Shown here piece after piece: positions 30,105-41,500 of a stretch of DNA of 64,000 nt (position 1 is the stretch's first letter; every line of letters begins with the position of its first letter). The notes beneath the pieces were generated by a model. That model searched no databases. It was not told the origin of the DNA and saw only the letters and a program-made list of their open reading frames with translations. Origin of the DNA: Phytophthora hibernalis (taxonomy: Eukaryota; Oomycota; Peronosporomycetes; Peronosporales; Peronosporaceae). The DNA is taken from positions 186,001 through 250,000 of the forward strand of contig JAAKBF010000049.1 of the NCBI GenBank assembly GCA_012656075.1. Direction: 5' to 3'. The translations under genes and the position numbers were made by a program.

Positions 30105-32963
30105 CTAAAAGACTACGACACGTACCTCCTTTTTAATCTCAGCACGTAGCATGTTCACATACTCGACCCGTTTGAACCGCTGGAAATGGCCGTGAAATAA
30201 AGTAGAGTCCCACAGTTTCGTTTTGCTTCTCTCCACTTGGATCAACTCTTGTAGAAGTTCTGTCGCCCGCTGACTACTTGTCTTCTTTGACTGCATTCGC
30301 ATCGTCTTGACCATCTCCGAGACAAAGTGTTTCTCTTTTGGAGAAGCCGCACGCGGTTTTCCTCTTCTCGAAAATCTTCTAATCGCTCTTCATATCTGAC
30401 CATGTTGTTTATCACGTAGCGATGCAACTTGCGTTTGGGGTCATTGATACCTCGATGTGAAATCTCCAAACTAAAGCAGAGACGCATGCCTGGAAAATCA
30501 AAAGTCAAGTTGTCTCCAGTTCGCAGAACCTACACGTACACAGTTGAAAGCGTAAACTATTAGTCCACGATTGTTCGCTCCTGCAGTATGTGGACAGCTT
30601 ATCCCATACTTGGCCACCAAAATCTCGAAACGTGTGCTGCTGCAAGGAGTCCATTTCAGGACCAATGTATAATTTCCAATCTTCCGGTAGTACTGGGAGC
30701 TGTTCAGGGTCCCCCAGGTCATCTTCCGTGTTCTCGTCGTTGACAATAAGCGCAGTTCTTTGAATACTGACGCTCATTTGAATTTTCTAGAAACAGCGCT
30801 TTGGGAGATGGAAACACCCTGTGATCTTCCCGGTTGTCTCTCCTTCAGTCAGCATTATTTCATTTTGTTCAACAGAGTACGTCAAACCCATTGATTTCTT
30901 TGGCATTTGATGACTCCACCACTCGATTTGACCCTTCAAAAGGAAAATACATGGCCGTAACCTGTTACCATCTTGCTACTGTATGGAGAGAGGTTAGTAT
31001 ACCGACCATTTTCAGCAATATGGTCCACTATATGGCACTCACATGGTACTTCTGGATGGCGTGGACGGTGTCACCGCGGAGTGTGGTGGTCTGGAGATCC
31101 ACGAAGCGATCTCTGACTTTGACCAGACGTGCTTTGGCGCTGTCTAACTCCTGTTCAGCTAATGCTCGAAACTCATTTACTTTCCAACTTTCGATAGCTT
31201 GCATCTTTTCTTTCTTGTAATGATCATTCGCAAGAGCAAAATCACTCTTCAAAATCTCAAACTTGCTCTCCATTGTAACTTGATTCAGTAATTGCGTAGG
31301 GTTGATGAAGGGTTTGGAAACCTGGATTGGTATTTCACTCACTGCTTGGACTGTATCAAGTACCACACCCTGTTGCTGAAAGATGGCCTTTCCAACTATC
31401 ACAGGAAGTTCATGGCGATCTTTTTCGATCGAATCAAACTGCCCCTGAACCTCAGATAGTTTTTCTTCCGCTTCTCTCAGCAACGGCAGAAATGTCGCTT
31501 CCGATCGGTGGACGATCGCCGTTCGCTTTTGAATGTTTGCGATTCGCGAGTCTAAATCGCCAAGCTGCTTCATGTAGACTGCTCGGCGCGTCACTAACGT
31601 GTGGAACTGCTGCTTTTCAAGCTCGGATGGGTCTCGTCGCGGTGGACCTGCAAGTTCATCATTCAAATTGTCCCGTTCCGCACTTACTTGCTTAATCTCT
31701 TGAATCACGTGATCCTTTCGTTCGAGAATTGTCCTCATGTCGAGTCCCAGATTTGTTTTCGCCTGATCCACTTGCTCCAGCTTCTCACGCAACATCGCCA
31801 CCTTGGACTGAATTTCCAAGAGCCCAATGCGTTTCTGCTCGTTCTCAAGGATAAACCCCGCGACGTCGAAATCGCTACCGTGTGCTCGTCTGGTTTACAC
31901 ATCAGAATGATGAGCATTATCTTTCGATCAAAATTAAAAATTAAAACCCACTATCTCAAGAACTACTTTGTAATCCACGTACCAAGACCCGTACGATGTC
32001 CTCCATCTGCAGCCGAGTTCCATTCCCTGGCTCGAAAGCTGTATCGAATATCCCAATAGAGGATGTGGTTTGAAGGCGTTCAAACGCCTGCTGAGCATCC
32101 ACACTTTCCTCTTCCTCGACCATATGCATTTCTTCCTTCATTTTCTCCACTTTCCTGTCAAACTCCTCCTCTCGCTCTCGCTCATGCGTTTGCTGCTCTG
32201 CGAATTCTCGCGCTTCCACGAGTTGTTTCTGCCAGAATTTCATGTTTCGCGGTCGACGTTGTACCAGCCAATTCTCCGCTTTCTGCTCTTTTTCCTGCTG
32301 TAGACGATGTTTCTCCTTCATCGCCTTGTCAATCCGTTCACGACGACGTTCCTGAATTTCTTCTAACGCTTTTTCCTGCTCTATCCTGCTCGCCTCGGCT
32401 TTCAACTCTTGAAAGCGGTTCAGAAGAGGAGCTTGGCGTTTGTTTCGCTTCTTTTGTCCAAAACGGAGCTCCTCTTCCATATTACGAGCATCCTTCATCT
32501 CTTCTGCAACACGTTGATGAATCTGTGAGTACTTTTGCGTCTCGGCATCCATTTCATGAACATGAGCAACATGTTGACGCATCAATCGACGACGTCGTAA
32601 TGGAGGCAGCTCTGCATACGTCTAGGCCGTACCCAACGCCTTTTTCCCGTCTTCAATTGCCGTCTCTTTAAAGTGTTGAGCTGTTTCCTTCGCTTGATCC
32701 ACGAGAGGTCCGAGCATCTGATAACCCTTTATAAGTTCCTGTTTATCTGCCAAGTCATCTTCATCTTCCTTCTTCTTCATCCCAAAGTTCTACATAATGA
32801 GAAAGTACACAAGAGTTAGAATGAATTATCTGTAAGACAAAAGCAAAACTACCGTACTGATCATCTTGTCCATCGTGAAATCCTGTGCCGCTCGTCCTCG
32901 AGAGACCCACTCAGCCAATGCTTCCTGCCGAAGCTCCTCCTCTTCATCCTCCATCTTCACCAT
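30105..32963 (-). CDS. multi-exon coiled-coil protein, unknown function
   Basis: The start at 32963 (MEDEEEELRQEALAEW) opens a short exon. A ~67-base intron (donor GTACGG near 32856, acceptor TAG before 32789) leads to a long exon 32789-31956. That exon codes for a very charged helical protein (LNRFQELKAEASRIEQ, KEKHRLQQEKEQK). 31819-31028 is a second helical exon (KVAMLREKLEQVDQ, a GPPRRDPSE break, KFEILKSDFALANDHYKKEK). Further exons (30777-30505, 30508-30330, 30314-30119) are less certain; the last ends at a GTACGT donor. An in-frame TAG (32622-32624) interrupts the second exon. A 70-base piece of this gene recurs at 35717-35786. It could be cytoskeletal or flagellar by composition, but I do not recognise the family. 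Confidence 0.6.
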
Positions 32964-33019
32964 TGCAACGAACCAATTTGTACAATAAGATAAGCAGTAC
33001 CCAAACTTAAAGCTGCATG

Positions 33020-33180
33020 GCGACTCTTCGAGGGCGAGCTCGTTATCTCGCTCCTCTCTGCACACTACCGGTGGAGAAATGCTAACACCGGTTGAGATGC
33101 TCTAAACCAGAGTCCTTCAAAGTACTTTAAACTAATATATTGTTGAGTTATGGATGCGTTGAGAAAAAGGTTTCGAAAGA
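33020..33180 (-). repeat. R-family end segment next to the second FYVE-kinase remnant
   Basis: It matches 5569-5735 (GAGCTCGTTATCTCGCTCC ... CACTACCGGTGGAGAAATG ... GTTGAGTTATGGATGCGT), and the junction to the FYVE sequence is the same as at 5735-5800. The whole 33020-33780 block is therefore a segmental copy of 5570-6150 plus 18987-19312 without the Polinton. Confidence 0.8.
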
Positions 33181-33779
33181 CTACTGTCGATGACTACAGT
33201 TGGTGCTCAGCAGAGCGTAAAAGAACCACCAAAACACGACCTGGTCTCGTCGGGTGGTACATGCCGTTTTACCAGTATGCTCACCACAGACCGAGTAGCT
33301 ACATTTTCGACAATGATGACTATTGATCTTGGTGAATATGCAATGACACACTTTGCAGAAGGGGCTCCAAGGCTGCTTCAATGTTACTCCGACACGGGTT
33401 CCTCAGGCAACTGATGATAAGATTTTCAACGAGCTCGTTGACTGAGTGATCCCCTTCATTCAAGAAGCGCACTGACACAGTCGCGCGCAATGGTGGCCAA
33501 GGCCCCAAGTTCAACCGGAGACTGTTGCATCAGCAAGTCGGCAGCACTCCGAGCAAAGAATGGCATCACGATAATATGCCGCTGTTCGTTCTCGGCATTT
33601 GCAATGGAAAATGACTTGACAAACTGGACGATATTCTTGTGACTTCCCAACGCGAGATAGACAGCAACATCTCTCTGAAATGTCTGCTTGTACCTCGCAC
33701 CATACACTTTCACAGCCAAAATGCCACCACATTTGGAATAGGCATAGTAGAAACCCGATTTAGCTTGACCTTGGCTCAA
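33181..33779 (-). pseudogene. second FYVE-kinase remnant, catalytic core deleted
   Basis: 33779-33456 codes for a kinase N-lobe (GILAVKVYGARY with the ATP-binding Lys in AVK, VAVYLALGSHKNIV alpha-C, MPFFARSAADLLMQ hinge). The frame then jumps directly to a helical segment (NELVENLIISCLRNPC) and to the FYVE finger (CKVC, SHHCRKCS; one R of the signature is changed). The catalytic loop, DFG and most of the C-lobe, present in the split copy at 19064-19170 and 6061-6150, are absent. It has no Polinton and thus shows the pre-insertion arrangement of the flanks. Non-functional as a kinase. Confidence 0.78.
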
Positions 33780-34032
33780 ATTGAGCGGACCTTCCAGTAG
33801 GACTCCTTCACGGCTTCGGATGGCTTAGATTAAATGACCCTGTTGCAGACGCCGCCGACACCGGAGACGTCGACTTCCCGCATCTCTGGCGGCAGCTGCG
33901 CGCGGTGGGATGGAAGACAAAGCGATCGAGCGGCCTGGCGAACGAGTGGAACTACACGACTCCAGATGGTGCTCGCGTGTTTGTCGGGGGTCTGCGATCG
34001 TGGCGCATGCGCTGAAGTCGGGATTATTATTA

Positions 34033-34092
34033 GACGAGAGCGCACAAGACGAGAGCGCGCAGGACGAGGGCGCGCAGGACGAGAGAGCGCAA
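34033..34092 (+). repeat. tandem repeat, 4 x 15 bp (codes for DESAQ units)
   Basis: Four near-identical 15-base units, GACGAGAGCGC(A/G)CA(A/G) and variants. In frame they give DESAQ / DESAQ / DEGAQ / DERAQ. Located in the 5' part of the PiggyBac-derived remnant. Confidence 0.85.
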
Positions 34093-34109
34093 GCCAGAGG
34101 CCTTGTATG

Positions 34110-35225
34110 ACGATGTGCGGCCGTCCCAGATTGACACTGACATTATGCTGACCCAAGGCACTGTAAACACGCTCTTCGGGACGCCGAGCGACGCCGAGGA
34201 GGGCTCCGGCGAGTCGATCTCTCTCAAGGAGCCGTGACGCGAGCCTTCGGGTTGTCGCAGACCATACTGCAGGCGGATGAGCACGGAGCGAGATGCAGCA
34301 GCCAGCCTACATCAACTGGAAGAGGAGAATTGAGAAGCACCAGAAACCCGTCGTCGACGCGTAAAGATGGACGTCAATTACGTGGCGGAAGATGAGAACT
34401 CTAGTGACTACGAGAGCTTCAGCTCCGGCGACAGCGATAACGGAGTCATTGAGGATGACGACCAACGGCCTGAGTGTGATCCAAATGACTTTGATAGCGA
34501 TCTTTTGTCTGACAGTGAAACGTCAACTAAGTTCCTCAAATACTACAAAAGCCTGTTCCTCGGCTTTGTGGACCCGGCGCTCGTCAACTCCTATATCTCG
34601 CACAAGGAGGCGGCCAAGATGGCCGGTACGCCGGCGATGAAGCCCGGCGAATGGTTCAGGGTGTTGCAGAACCGGCTACTCCAGCTCAAGGTTGACGACT
34701 TCGCTGGGGTTGTTGCCACCCACCCCTCCCGGCAGCCATAAGCGGAAGCGCGTCCCAGTCCGTGTCATGCACCAGCTCGAGCGAAACGACGACTGGGCCA
34801 CGGTGCGCACGGATGCCAGAAGTTGTTCGCCAACACCTTCTTTTGCGAGTGCTACTCGCTGGACGACGCGAAGCTGTGGCTCTGCAATAAAATACGCCGG
34901 AGTTACAAGGGTGTAAACAAGACCTGTTTCGACATCTGGCGTGATGACTTTGACGCTGGCGAAAGCGTTCCAGCTAGTTTGGGAAGCGGGTCGTCTTGCG
35001 CCGCCCAGGTCAGCGCGCTGGAAAGAGAAAGAAGACACGTCGCGAACTGGAGCTCAATGGCGACGGTTACAGCAGAAGCGACAAGGACGCGGACAACAGC
35101 GACTTTGAGGATGTGTATAGCGAGCGTAGAACGCAGTCAGTAGTGATGAGTGGTCTTTTTCGTAGAATTGAAATGCACGTTTGCTTGAGCCACGTACCCT
35201 CTCCGCTTCATTTTCAGAACTGAAA
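34110..35225 (+). pseudogene. PiggyBac transposase-derived protein, C-terminal part
   Basis: Pieces in several frames read in order: YDDVRPSQIDTD and GTPSDAEEG (34105-34240), INWKRRIEKHQKPVVDA (34310-34365), then 34367-34741 (an acidic SSDYESFSSGDSDN tract, then LGFVDPALVNSYISHKEAAK and GEWFRVLQNRLLQL). The end is CNKIRRSYKGVNKTCFDIW (34823-34960) with a basic tail (KRKKTRREL). The VNSYISHKEAA and Cys-rich tail pattern is the one I associate with oomycete PiggyBac-derived genes. The N-terminal transposase core is not seen. At least three frame changes. Confidence 0.6.
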
Positions 35226-35416
35226 GCCCTTTTTCCCGACAGTTCGCCTCTCTTTTCTTTGGCGATGTGCTCAGTTTGTCTGAAGTTACTACATTGACGT
35301 CGTAAAGGTGTGGCCAATGCAGTCGGATGTACTACATTGGACAGAGAAACCTGTTGACAATTAATACAGCTTCCCGCACGTAGTTTTATGCCCCATACAG
35401 ATTCGTAGTGACATGG

Positions 35417-35668
35417 CTACGTCGTAAGATACGACATTGGATAAGCCGTTTTGGGGCCGTTTTCGTGCAGCATCTTGTCCAGGTCATCGTCGTCTGGCAG
35501 CCACGCGCCGTCCGCCGTCTTCACCAGGAACAGCTGCAGCTCGTCAGCAGGAAACTGATACATATTCGTCTCCTTGATCGCATTCTTCAAGTCTCCCACC
35601 GACTGACCCGCGTCGATGTAGAACGCGTTTCCTGTCACACCAACGATAGCACAGAAGAGCTTCACCAT
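35417..35668 (-). pseudogene. Crinkler (CRN) effector N-terminal fragment
   Basis: 84 codons starting MVKLFCAIVG, with the ubiquitin-like CRN N-terminal domain ending in LQLFLVKTADGAWLPDDD. The LFLAK motif is present as LFLVK. CRN proteins use this region for entry into the host cell, followed by a DWL region, HVLVxxP and a nuclear-acting C-terminus. Here the frame stops ~20 residues after LFLVK, with no DWL, HVLVxxP or C-terminal domain. Upstream (35717-35786) lies a piece of the coiled-coil gene 30105-32963. Confidence 0.85.
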
Positions 35669-35716
35669 CTTTCCTCCACGCGGTAGATTCTAGAATGAGG
35701 AAGATGGGGGCGGAAA

Positions 35717-35786
35717 TGGACTGAATTTCCAAGAACCCCATGCGTTTCTGCTCGTTCTCAAGGATAAATCTCCGCGACGTCGAAAT
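35717..35786 (-). repeat. 70-base fragment of the coiled-coil gene exon boundary
   Basis: GGACTGAATTTCCAAGA ... GCGTTTCTGCTCGTTC ... CGCGACGTCGAAAT matches 31804-31872, which is the start of that gene's second long exon, with about five differences. It sits just upstream of the Crinkler stub. Confidence 0.85.
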
Positions 35787-35989
35787 ACGTCAAAACAGTG
35801 AGCAGTACCCCTCTCAGAAGAGTCCTCTTGTCTAAGAAGCTCATAATTACAGAAGTAACCGATCGTCCGGAAATATTTAACGCGTATTTAACGTTTTAGG
35901 ACTAGAAATGTATTTAACGCTATTTAAGTATTTTAATATTTCGTGACGTTGTAGTATTATTTCGCCTTCGAGTGGGTTTGGCGACGGGT
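35787..35989. other. AT-rich spacer, no gene
   Basis: TATTTAACG words are repeated (35874-35930). Nothing coding is seen. Confidence 0.4.
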
Positions 35990-36250
35990 CGCTTTTTGGG
36001 TGTTAGGATCTGTATTGGTCTTCGAGACTGGGTGCTTAGTTCGATGTAAGAATCCATGACTGGGCAAACAAGACGTGTCGAAATTTGAGACGGCCTTTTG
36101 CACAGGAATCGACGGCAAAAATGCTGATCTGCCAAGTATTCTCTTCGGACGGGGGTTATTTTCTTCGCATTTCCCACATACATCAACTATCAGCATCCAC
36201 AAAAGACTTCACAACGTTAGCCAAATTTCAGATATGACATTTCCACGATG
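35990..36250 (-). repeat. R-family segment downstream of coiled-coil copy B
   Basis: Same direction relative to the coiled-coil gene as the copy at 38160-38540, so copy B is bracketed by direct R repeats. The boxes are the same as those listed for 5277-5650. Confidence 0.8.
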
Positions 36251-36269
36251 GTACCCAATGATCGTTGCT

Positions 36270-36440
36270 ACTACTACATGGTTACTTTTTCATCCTCTCC
36301 GTCCTTTTTCTCCTCGATTTCTATCTGAGTAGTGTTAGGTACTCTGTGTGTGCGCTCTGTCATCGTAAGGTAAAGCCATTCCAATGTTGCTGTGATCGGC
36401 CTTTTTGGTGCGTGCACATGGACGCCAGTTACTATTATCT
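36270..36440 (-). pseudogene. orphan C-terminal tail of the LRR gene
   Basis: It aligns with 38541-38710 (CTACATG ... TTTTTCATCCTCT, GTAGTGTTAGGTACTCTCTG-like, AAAGCCATTCCAATGTT, GATCAGCCGTTTTGG-like), i.e. the last ~45 codons of the LRR gene. It has several indels and no more LRR sequence upstream. Confidence 0.8.
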
Positions 36441-37102
36441 CAATATTTCCAAGCAGTTCTGTAAGATTGAAGAAGAGTGCTCTGGTTCAATTGCGTTTGT
36501 AGTGCTAAAGAGTGCGTTTTAACCTCTATCGCTCTAAACGTTGGTAAGTATATTCAGCTAAGCTTAGAGGAGGCTACACGGTATGCAAAGTTCATTGGGG
36601 TTTTTGACAATCGATGGTCCAAGCGAAGAATTTGAACCTGATGCGATTTGGTTGGGCTGTCATTCAGTAAAGGCTCAGTCTCAACTTCAGTGAATTTCAC
36701 GCAAGAAAACAAGCTGATGTTTCAAGTGGCGAGGCATGGATTGGAGACAGCTGTGTTCTTGTCGTATCATAACTGCAAAGTACTTCAAGTTTATTGTTGC
36801 GTTCATTAATATGAGGGTGTACTAACGCAATTCGAAGCGAATAACAAAGCAAATGTCTTCAAATACACTGCAAGCACTACTTTCTTTGTGCTACTGAAGT
36901 ACCGATCGTGTTGTTTGTTCCTCTGAAGTGCTTGCTTCTTCATGGTTGCGCCTTCTCTCGTAGCACCACCATCGCGCCTGCTAGTTAGCCAGGAAGTACT
37001 GCAGCTTCAAGCGGCGCGTTCTCAGATTATCAACCATGTGAATTCCGAAATCGTCGTTCAGCAGAATACTGAGATCACTGATCTGCCGGAGACTCCAATC
37101 GT

Positions 37103-37951
37103 TCAAAACTGCGTAGTTTTCTGGGAAAACTGCTGAGGAACGACTTCACCGACTTGGAGCGCAGGTATAGGAGCAAGTGGGACTGGTGCACGTGGAAGTG
37201 CGTTTCCAAGACCTGGTATCACCTTCACGAAGGGGTGAAAAGGCAGCGGCTGAATGTTGACCACGCCATTCTCGATGGTACGCGCATTGGAGGCTGCAGC
37301 TCGAGTATTGTGGAGGATCGCGTTGGTCCGTTGCTGCTCCTCTTGGATTGTTGTGAGTTGGTTCTGAACTCCTTGAATCGCACCATTCATGGTGGTTGTG
37401 GTGGTTGTCAGCTGCGTTACGCTCTGTTCAACTTGCTGGACGCGCTGGTCGAGATCCTGGACGCGCTGGTCCACTCCGTGGAGACGAGTATCAACTCGCT
37501 GGACGCGCTGGTCCACTCCGTGGAGACGAGTATCAACTCGCTGTAGATCCTGCGTCACGCGCTGGACGCGCTGGTCAACTTGAAGGAGATGAGTATCAAC
37601 TCGCTGTAGCTCCTGCGCCATAAGATGTCCAGCTTGCTGAAGCTGATCCCGGACGTTCCGCTCAATTTGTTGCTGAAGGTCGACGGCCCACTGTGGGGCA
37701 TTGCCACCGGGTTGCATGACAGCCAAATGCTGTTTAACAATATCGTCTGTGCGAAGTTTAGCTCGAACGGTCTCTACCCATGGCACTGCGACAGGATCTG
37801 ACTTGTGCGTTTGGTACCGGTACTTCTCCTCGCGCATTGCCTCATAAATATCGCGCTCGTCCAACGGTGTTGCAGCTTGAACTGCCGGTGCAGGTGCAAT
37901 AGTAACATGCGGCAATTGTGTCAATGCAGGTACGGCCGCCCTGTAGGTCAT
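37103..37951 (-). CDS. coiled-coil family protein (copy B)
   Basis: 282 codons from 37951. The N-terminal 75 residues (LDERDIYEAMREEKYRY) are absent from copy A's frame but match decayed sequence upstream of the 22184 copy, so the longer start seems right. The middle holds the MQPGGNAPQW motif, then a long coiled coil with two perfect 14-residue repeats (VQRVDTRLHGVDQR). The Pro-rich HPFVKVIPG ... PVPLAPIPA block follows. A frameshift at the end (stop after a QKTTQF end) removes the last ~40 residues present in copy A, although that sequence is still recognisable downstream. Function unknown; flanked by direct R repeats. Confidence 0.65.
   Translation of the reverse strand: MTYRAAVPALTQLPHVTIAPAPAVQAATPLDERDIYEAMREEKYRYQTHKSDPVAVPWVETVRAKLRTDDIVKQHLAVMQPGGNAPQWAVDLQQQIERNVRDQLQQAGHLMAQELQRVDTHLLQVDQRVQRVTQDLQRVDTRLHGVDQRVQRVDTRLHGVDQRVQDLDQRVQQVEQSVTQLTTTTTTMNGAIQGVQNQLTTIQEEQQRTNAILHNTRAAASNARTIENGVVNIQPLPFHPFVKVIPGLGNALPRAPVPLAPIPALQVGEVVPQQFSQKTTQF
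37455..37548. repeat. tandem repeat, 42-bp unit, inside copy B
   Basis: The CTGGACGCGCTGGTCCACTC ... AGTATCAACTCG unit occurs twice in perfect tandem with a partial third. It encodes two heptads (14 residues) of the coiled coil, so length changes keep the coil register. Confidence 0.85.
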
Positions 37952-38159
37952 GGTGGTGCTCTCAACCTTCTCTGGGTGGCGTGGATCGAGATCGGAGTGT
38001 TTTTGTCCAGCGTCACGAGCGGCAGGATCGTTGTTTGGCGGGTGGATCTCTTCGTCGGTGGAGCGCTGTCGTCAGGTCGAGTGTTGAGAGGAAGCGTGTG
38101 TGTTGGGTTGTCGGTCAGCGAAGGTACTTGAGGTCTTCGTTCGACGAAGATTTTTGAGA

Positions 38160-38540
38160 AGTGAGCTGGTAGTGTGGATTCGCGAGCGGAGAGGAGCGAG
38201 CATTGATGTATAACGAGCTCGCCCTTTCTCTCGGAGAAACTGGGTGCTTGGTTCGATGTAACAACCCATGACAGGGCAAACAAGAGGTGTTGAAATTTGA
38301 GGCGGCCTTTTGCACAGGAATCGACGGCAAGAAACGCTGATCTGCCAAGTATTCTCTTCGGAGGGGGTCATTGCCCACATACATCAACTATCAGTATCCG
38401 CCAGAGACTTCACAAATTTTTATCTCTTCGGGTGCTATTTTCTCGTTACCCGTAGACGTCAACGAGTCAGCATCCAAGAGACTTCACAACTTTAGGCAAA
38501 TTTTAGATATGACATTTCCATGATCGTATCCGATGATCGT
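38160..38540 (-). repeat. R-family segment between coiled-coil copy B and the LRR gene
   Basis: Directly follows the LRR stop codon (38543). This is probably the parental arrangement (LRR end, R segment, coiled-coil gene), because here alone the LRR gene is full length. Confidence 0.75.
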
Positions 38541-38542
38541 TA

Positions 38543-41500
38543 CTACATGCTTGTTTCTTCATCCTCTGCATCCTTCTTCTCCTCGAGTTCTATAGCAATT
38601 ACATTCTGAGGTAGTGTTAGGTACTCTCTGCGTGTGTGCTCTGTCATGCTATTGCCCGTAAGGCAAAGCCATTCCAATGTTGGCGTGATCAGCCGTTTTG
38701 GCGCGTGAAGCTTGGACGCCAGTACGGCCAAAGGTTCCTCTGTCATGCCATTATACGCCAAATTCAATTCACGCAATGTCCGGTTGGTTTCTAGTGCACG
38801 GATGCAAGCGACCAAGCCTTCATTCGCGATGCGGTTGTGAGCCAAGTTCAGTCGCTCCAGGGTAGAATTCACAGACAGGCACGCGAAAAACCGAGGTGCT
38901 TTCTTGGCATCCAAACCAGAGCGCGACAGATCTAACGCTACTAGCGTTTTATTGAGCTTGAGTATCTCTCCAAAGCGTGAAGCAGCATCGGCATCAATGC
39001 GATTAGCGCCCACGTGAAGTATTCGCAGCGATCGATTCGTATTAGTAAGCGCTTCAGCAATCCGTTGGGCTTGCTCCGACCCGATACCAGGACCAGCATC
39101 CAGAGCATCATCCGAGTCTGTTCCACCCAGATTTAACTGCTCAAGGTGCTTGTTCCTTTCCAACATCGACGCGAATGCGGCGGCACCACGAGGGCCAATA
39201 GTGTGGTGTTCAATGTCAAGCAGAAGCAAACTCTTATTAACTTCGAGTGCAACTGCCAAAGCCTCGGCACCGGCAGGAGACACCGTATTCCAGCGCAAAT
39301 GCAGCTCGCGCAATGTTGCAGTGCGTCGTAAGCCTTCTGCTATCGCCACAACACCACGGACTCGCAATTCATTTCCCCGCAAGTCAAGCCTCTCGATAGA
39401 TTTGTTGCGCCTGAGTGCTTCACGAAAACCTATGACTCCATCATCACCCAGCCGTGTCCAACTCAAATTGAGATACGTGAGAGCAGTACTTGAAGCTAAG
39501 CATTCTGCCATTGCTTGGCCTCCGATCGGACCCAGTACGTTATTCTCTAGCTCAAGCGTATGCAGCGTTGCATGATTGCGCACTCCATCAGCTAAAGCAC
39601 AAACTGCTGCACTGTCCAGAACGCAACTGTTGAGCGCGACACGGCCGAGATGTAAGTGATGAAGCATTTTCTTACCCAGGAAAGCCACTTCATAGAGCTC
39701 TAGCGGACGCCCTGATAAGTTGACAGTGATCAGATCCCTGTGGTCCTTTGGTTCCCAGGCAAACCAACAATCGATGCTGTCTTGGCTGAGGTGACAGGCA
39801 GCCGCAGATCATTGAGATCCTGGGTCAAACGATTCACTGCGAAGCACTTGGCTAGAATCCAAACATCGAAAAAGTGTGCAGGGTCTACTGAGAACTCCAT
39901 CGTCTCGGGAACTTTGCCTACTCGCTGATTCCCACGCACTTGCTGAACGAAGATAACAGTTTCGTGCATCTTGATGGTTTCAAGCGTACTGTTCAAGGCC
40001 ACAAGCTCCCCGATGCTTTCTCCGGCGTCGGGAAACAACCCAGTGTTTGACAAGTCTACAGTTCGTAGCGTTGGACAGCATCCGATGGTTGTCAGTAGCT
40101 CAAGCACTGCAGCTCTGCCTAGCCCAGGGTTATCGTGCAGATCAAGTGACAACAACATGGTGTTTCGCGGTATTAATCCAGCAATCACGAGTCCATCAAG
40201 TTCCGCCAGTTCTCGGCCAGGTAACGATACCCAGCGAGAAATCTGCATCTTGGCAATGGGAAGAACAGCCCGAACACCACTCAGTCGGACTACAGCCAAG
40301 CTCTCATTAACGTGATGAAGCGCCACGACAATTCTTTTGGCGGAATCGTAATCTAGGTTCGCAAGAAAAAGCGAGCCATCTTTGGCAAGGTCCTGACCGT
40401 ACACACAAAGCTCGCGAAGAGCAAAATTGTCTCGCAATGCCGACATCAGACCAAGCACAGCCTGTGGGCCCATTTGATTCCATGAAAAATCACAACGCGT
40501 GAGGGTCTCATTTTCGCGTAGTGCTCGGCCAAGTTCCTCTGCACCTTGTGCACCAAGACGATTATCACGAAGGTTCATATCAATCAGCATCGAGTCGGGG
40601 CTATCCTCCAATGCATCGGCGAGGTCGCGAGCTCCAGCAGGACCAATTCGATTTCCAACAAGACTCAAATGAATGAGCGTCGTATTAGCTCGTAGTGCAG
40701 CAGCCAACGCACTCATAGCGGAGTCGTCGATCGCAACGTACTCCAGAGAAACTGATAGCAGCGCGCGATTCACTCGAAGTGCTCGAAACACAGCGATGGC
40801 TCCATTCGTACCAATCTTGTTCTTGTCCGGACCCTTTCGTATCGCTGGGGTATTGGCAGCGTCTCCAACACCATCTGCAACAGTAGATTTTGACTTGCCT
40901 CGGAGCTTCAACTTAACCTTGAGCGTCAATTTGAGTTTTACCTTACGCTTAGCAGGCTTCGAATTAACTCGTGATGGTATCCACTCGGAAAGCTTCGCAG
41001 CCCATTTGTTCGAGCTTAAGTTTCGCTTCCGATGCCTCAGTCTTGTAACGAGCATTATATAACCCAGTCGCCCAAACCTGCGACGCTTTTTGCGCGTTGG
41101 TTTGCGTTGAGTTGATGGTGGCAGCAGCGGAGGTTGTCCTTGTCGAACAACTAACGAACGAGTGCTAGAGTTGAAGGCCAAACCTGCAGACGCTAGAACC
41201 GAGATCTGCGTCGTCGTAATTTGTGGTAGTCGTCGTTTCTTCTGCAGGTCATCAAATACCAGACACCGAGAAGAAATGTTTCTGCGCAGACACATCGTAG
41301 TGTAGGTCAACGAGTATCCAAGTTGAAAGCAATCCCACCACCCAAACGGAGGAAGATCCTCCGGTGCGACGTAACTTTTCTCCACTTGTCGGCTCTGTTC
41401 CAGCTCCGACAAAATTCCTGAGCGCTCTGATGCATCGATCAAGAGGACGTGATCGTGGACAAGAGAACTGTTTTGTTCAATTTCTGGTGCAAAACTCACT

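Noticed and set aside
37154..37546. 130-codon plus frame
   Set aside because: Antisense shadow of coiled-coil copy B; its repeats simply mirror the 42-bp tandem repeat.
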